From contig JAIXPK010000001.1 in the NCBI GenBank assembly GCA_027486335.1, positions 1-34,826 of the forward strand: 34,826 bases of DNA, read 5' to 3'. Under the pieces are notes generated by a model. It was given only the letters and a program-made list of their open reading frames with translations, was not told the DNA's origin and ran no database searches. This DNA comes from Verrucomicrobiaceae bacterium (GTDB taxonomy: Bacteria; Verrucomicrobiota; Verrucomicrobiia; Verrucomicrobiales; V1-33). Position numbers and translations under genes: made by a program. Shown piece after piece: positions 34,579-34,826 of this stretch (its first letter is position 1; each line of letters starts with the position of its first letter).

Positions 34579-34826
34579 TCAGGGCTCGATGGTGACCGGG
34601 GTGCCCATGGCGACGTTGTCGAAGAAGTGAGCGGACATGTGTTCGGGCATGCGGATGCAGCCGTGGCTGGCTGGGTAGCCAGGGAGGAAGCCTGCGTGCA
34701 TGCCGACGCCGTCGTTGGTGAGGCGCATGAAGTTGGTCATTTTGGCGCCTTCGAATTTGAGGCCTGCGGGTGGGCGGTCGGTGCGGTTGTCGACATCGCC
34801 GTCGATGACATTGCCGTACTGGTCGA
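34579..34826 (-). CDS. L,D-transpeptidase catalytic domain, C-terminal part (gene continues past the window)
   Basis: The stop codon TGA is at 34581-34579, and the frame is open to the right edge without a start, so only the last 81 or so residues are seen. They contain the YkuD-family active-site motif: a conserved His in GVGMHAGFLPGYPASHGCIRMP, with Ser-His-Gly-Cys providing the catalytic cysteine. The C-terminus FFDNVAMGTPVTIEP is typical. The enzyme would form 3-3 peptidoglycan cross-links or attach proteins to peptidoglycan in the periplasm. The N-terminus and any signal peptide lie outside the window. Confidence 0.92.
   Translation of the reverse strand, partial: DQYGNVIDGDVDNRTDRPPAGLKFEGAKMTNFMRLTNDGVGMHAGFLPGYPASHGCIRMPEHMSAHFFDNVAMGTPVTIEP

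Overview
The window reads as a chromosomal segment of a GC-rich bacterium, most likely a Verrucomicrobiota member. That placement is an inference from the secreted PQQ-like propeller protein opening with a WPQFRGPN-type motif, the secreted multi-domain amidohydrolases and the style of the MenG N-terminus; no rRNA or other decisive marker is present.

Layout. (1) 60-2806, housekeeping, + strand: tRNA-Leu(CAG), a MenG/UbiE methyltransferase, purE and purK (ATGA-coupled), and tRNA-Arg(TCT). (2) 2834-26242, a defence island of about 23 kb whose main body is on the - strand. Read in the direction of transcription it is drmD (SNF2-like helicase), drmMI (adenine-specific DNA methyltransferase), a DUF2971 gene, an opposing two-gene unit (small conserved protein plus ImmA/IrrE-type metallopeptidase), a giant tandem KaiC/RecA-like ATPase, a large AAA+ ATPase with an unknown N-terminal half, then drmA (helicase), drmB (DUF1998) and drmC (phospholipase-D-like). 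All five class 1 DISARM genes are present and look intact, but the system is split into drmD-drmMI and drmA-drmB-drmC by about 9.9 kb of extra genes. (3) 26243-26885, an intergenic mosaic of heptamer repeats and hairpin-forming repeats. (4) 26886-33717, secreted proteins: two overlapping amidohydrolase genes holding three amidohydrolase domains (only the last with a complete-looking metal site), a secreted coiled-coil protein, and a divergent PQQ-like beta-propeller protein. (5) 33718-34578, a second repeat mosaic including an 84-bp tandem repeat. (6) The 3' part of an L,D-transpeptidase gene, - strand, running off the right edge.

How the genes may work together. By analogy with characterised DISARM, DrmMI would mark self DNA while DrmA, DrmB, DrmC and DrmD act on incoming DNA. 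The most original part is the set of genes between drmMI and drmA (9477-18945). The two large ATPases are arranged co-directionally just upstream of drmA and could be an added sensor/effector module or a separate system nested in DISARM. The metallopeptidase pair in opposite orientation could be a regulatory switch or an independent conflict system. These roles are inference; only the family assignments and gene order are read from the sequence.

The two repeat-rich intergenic regions are built from small hairpin units, many with 3-nt loops, joined by a recurring TGTGGGGAG/TGTTGGGAG linker. One unit shows paired base changes that preserve its stem.
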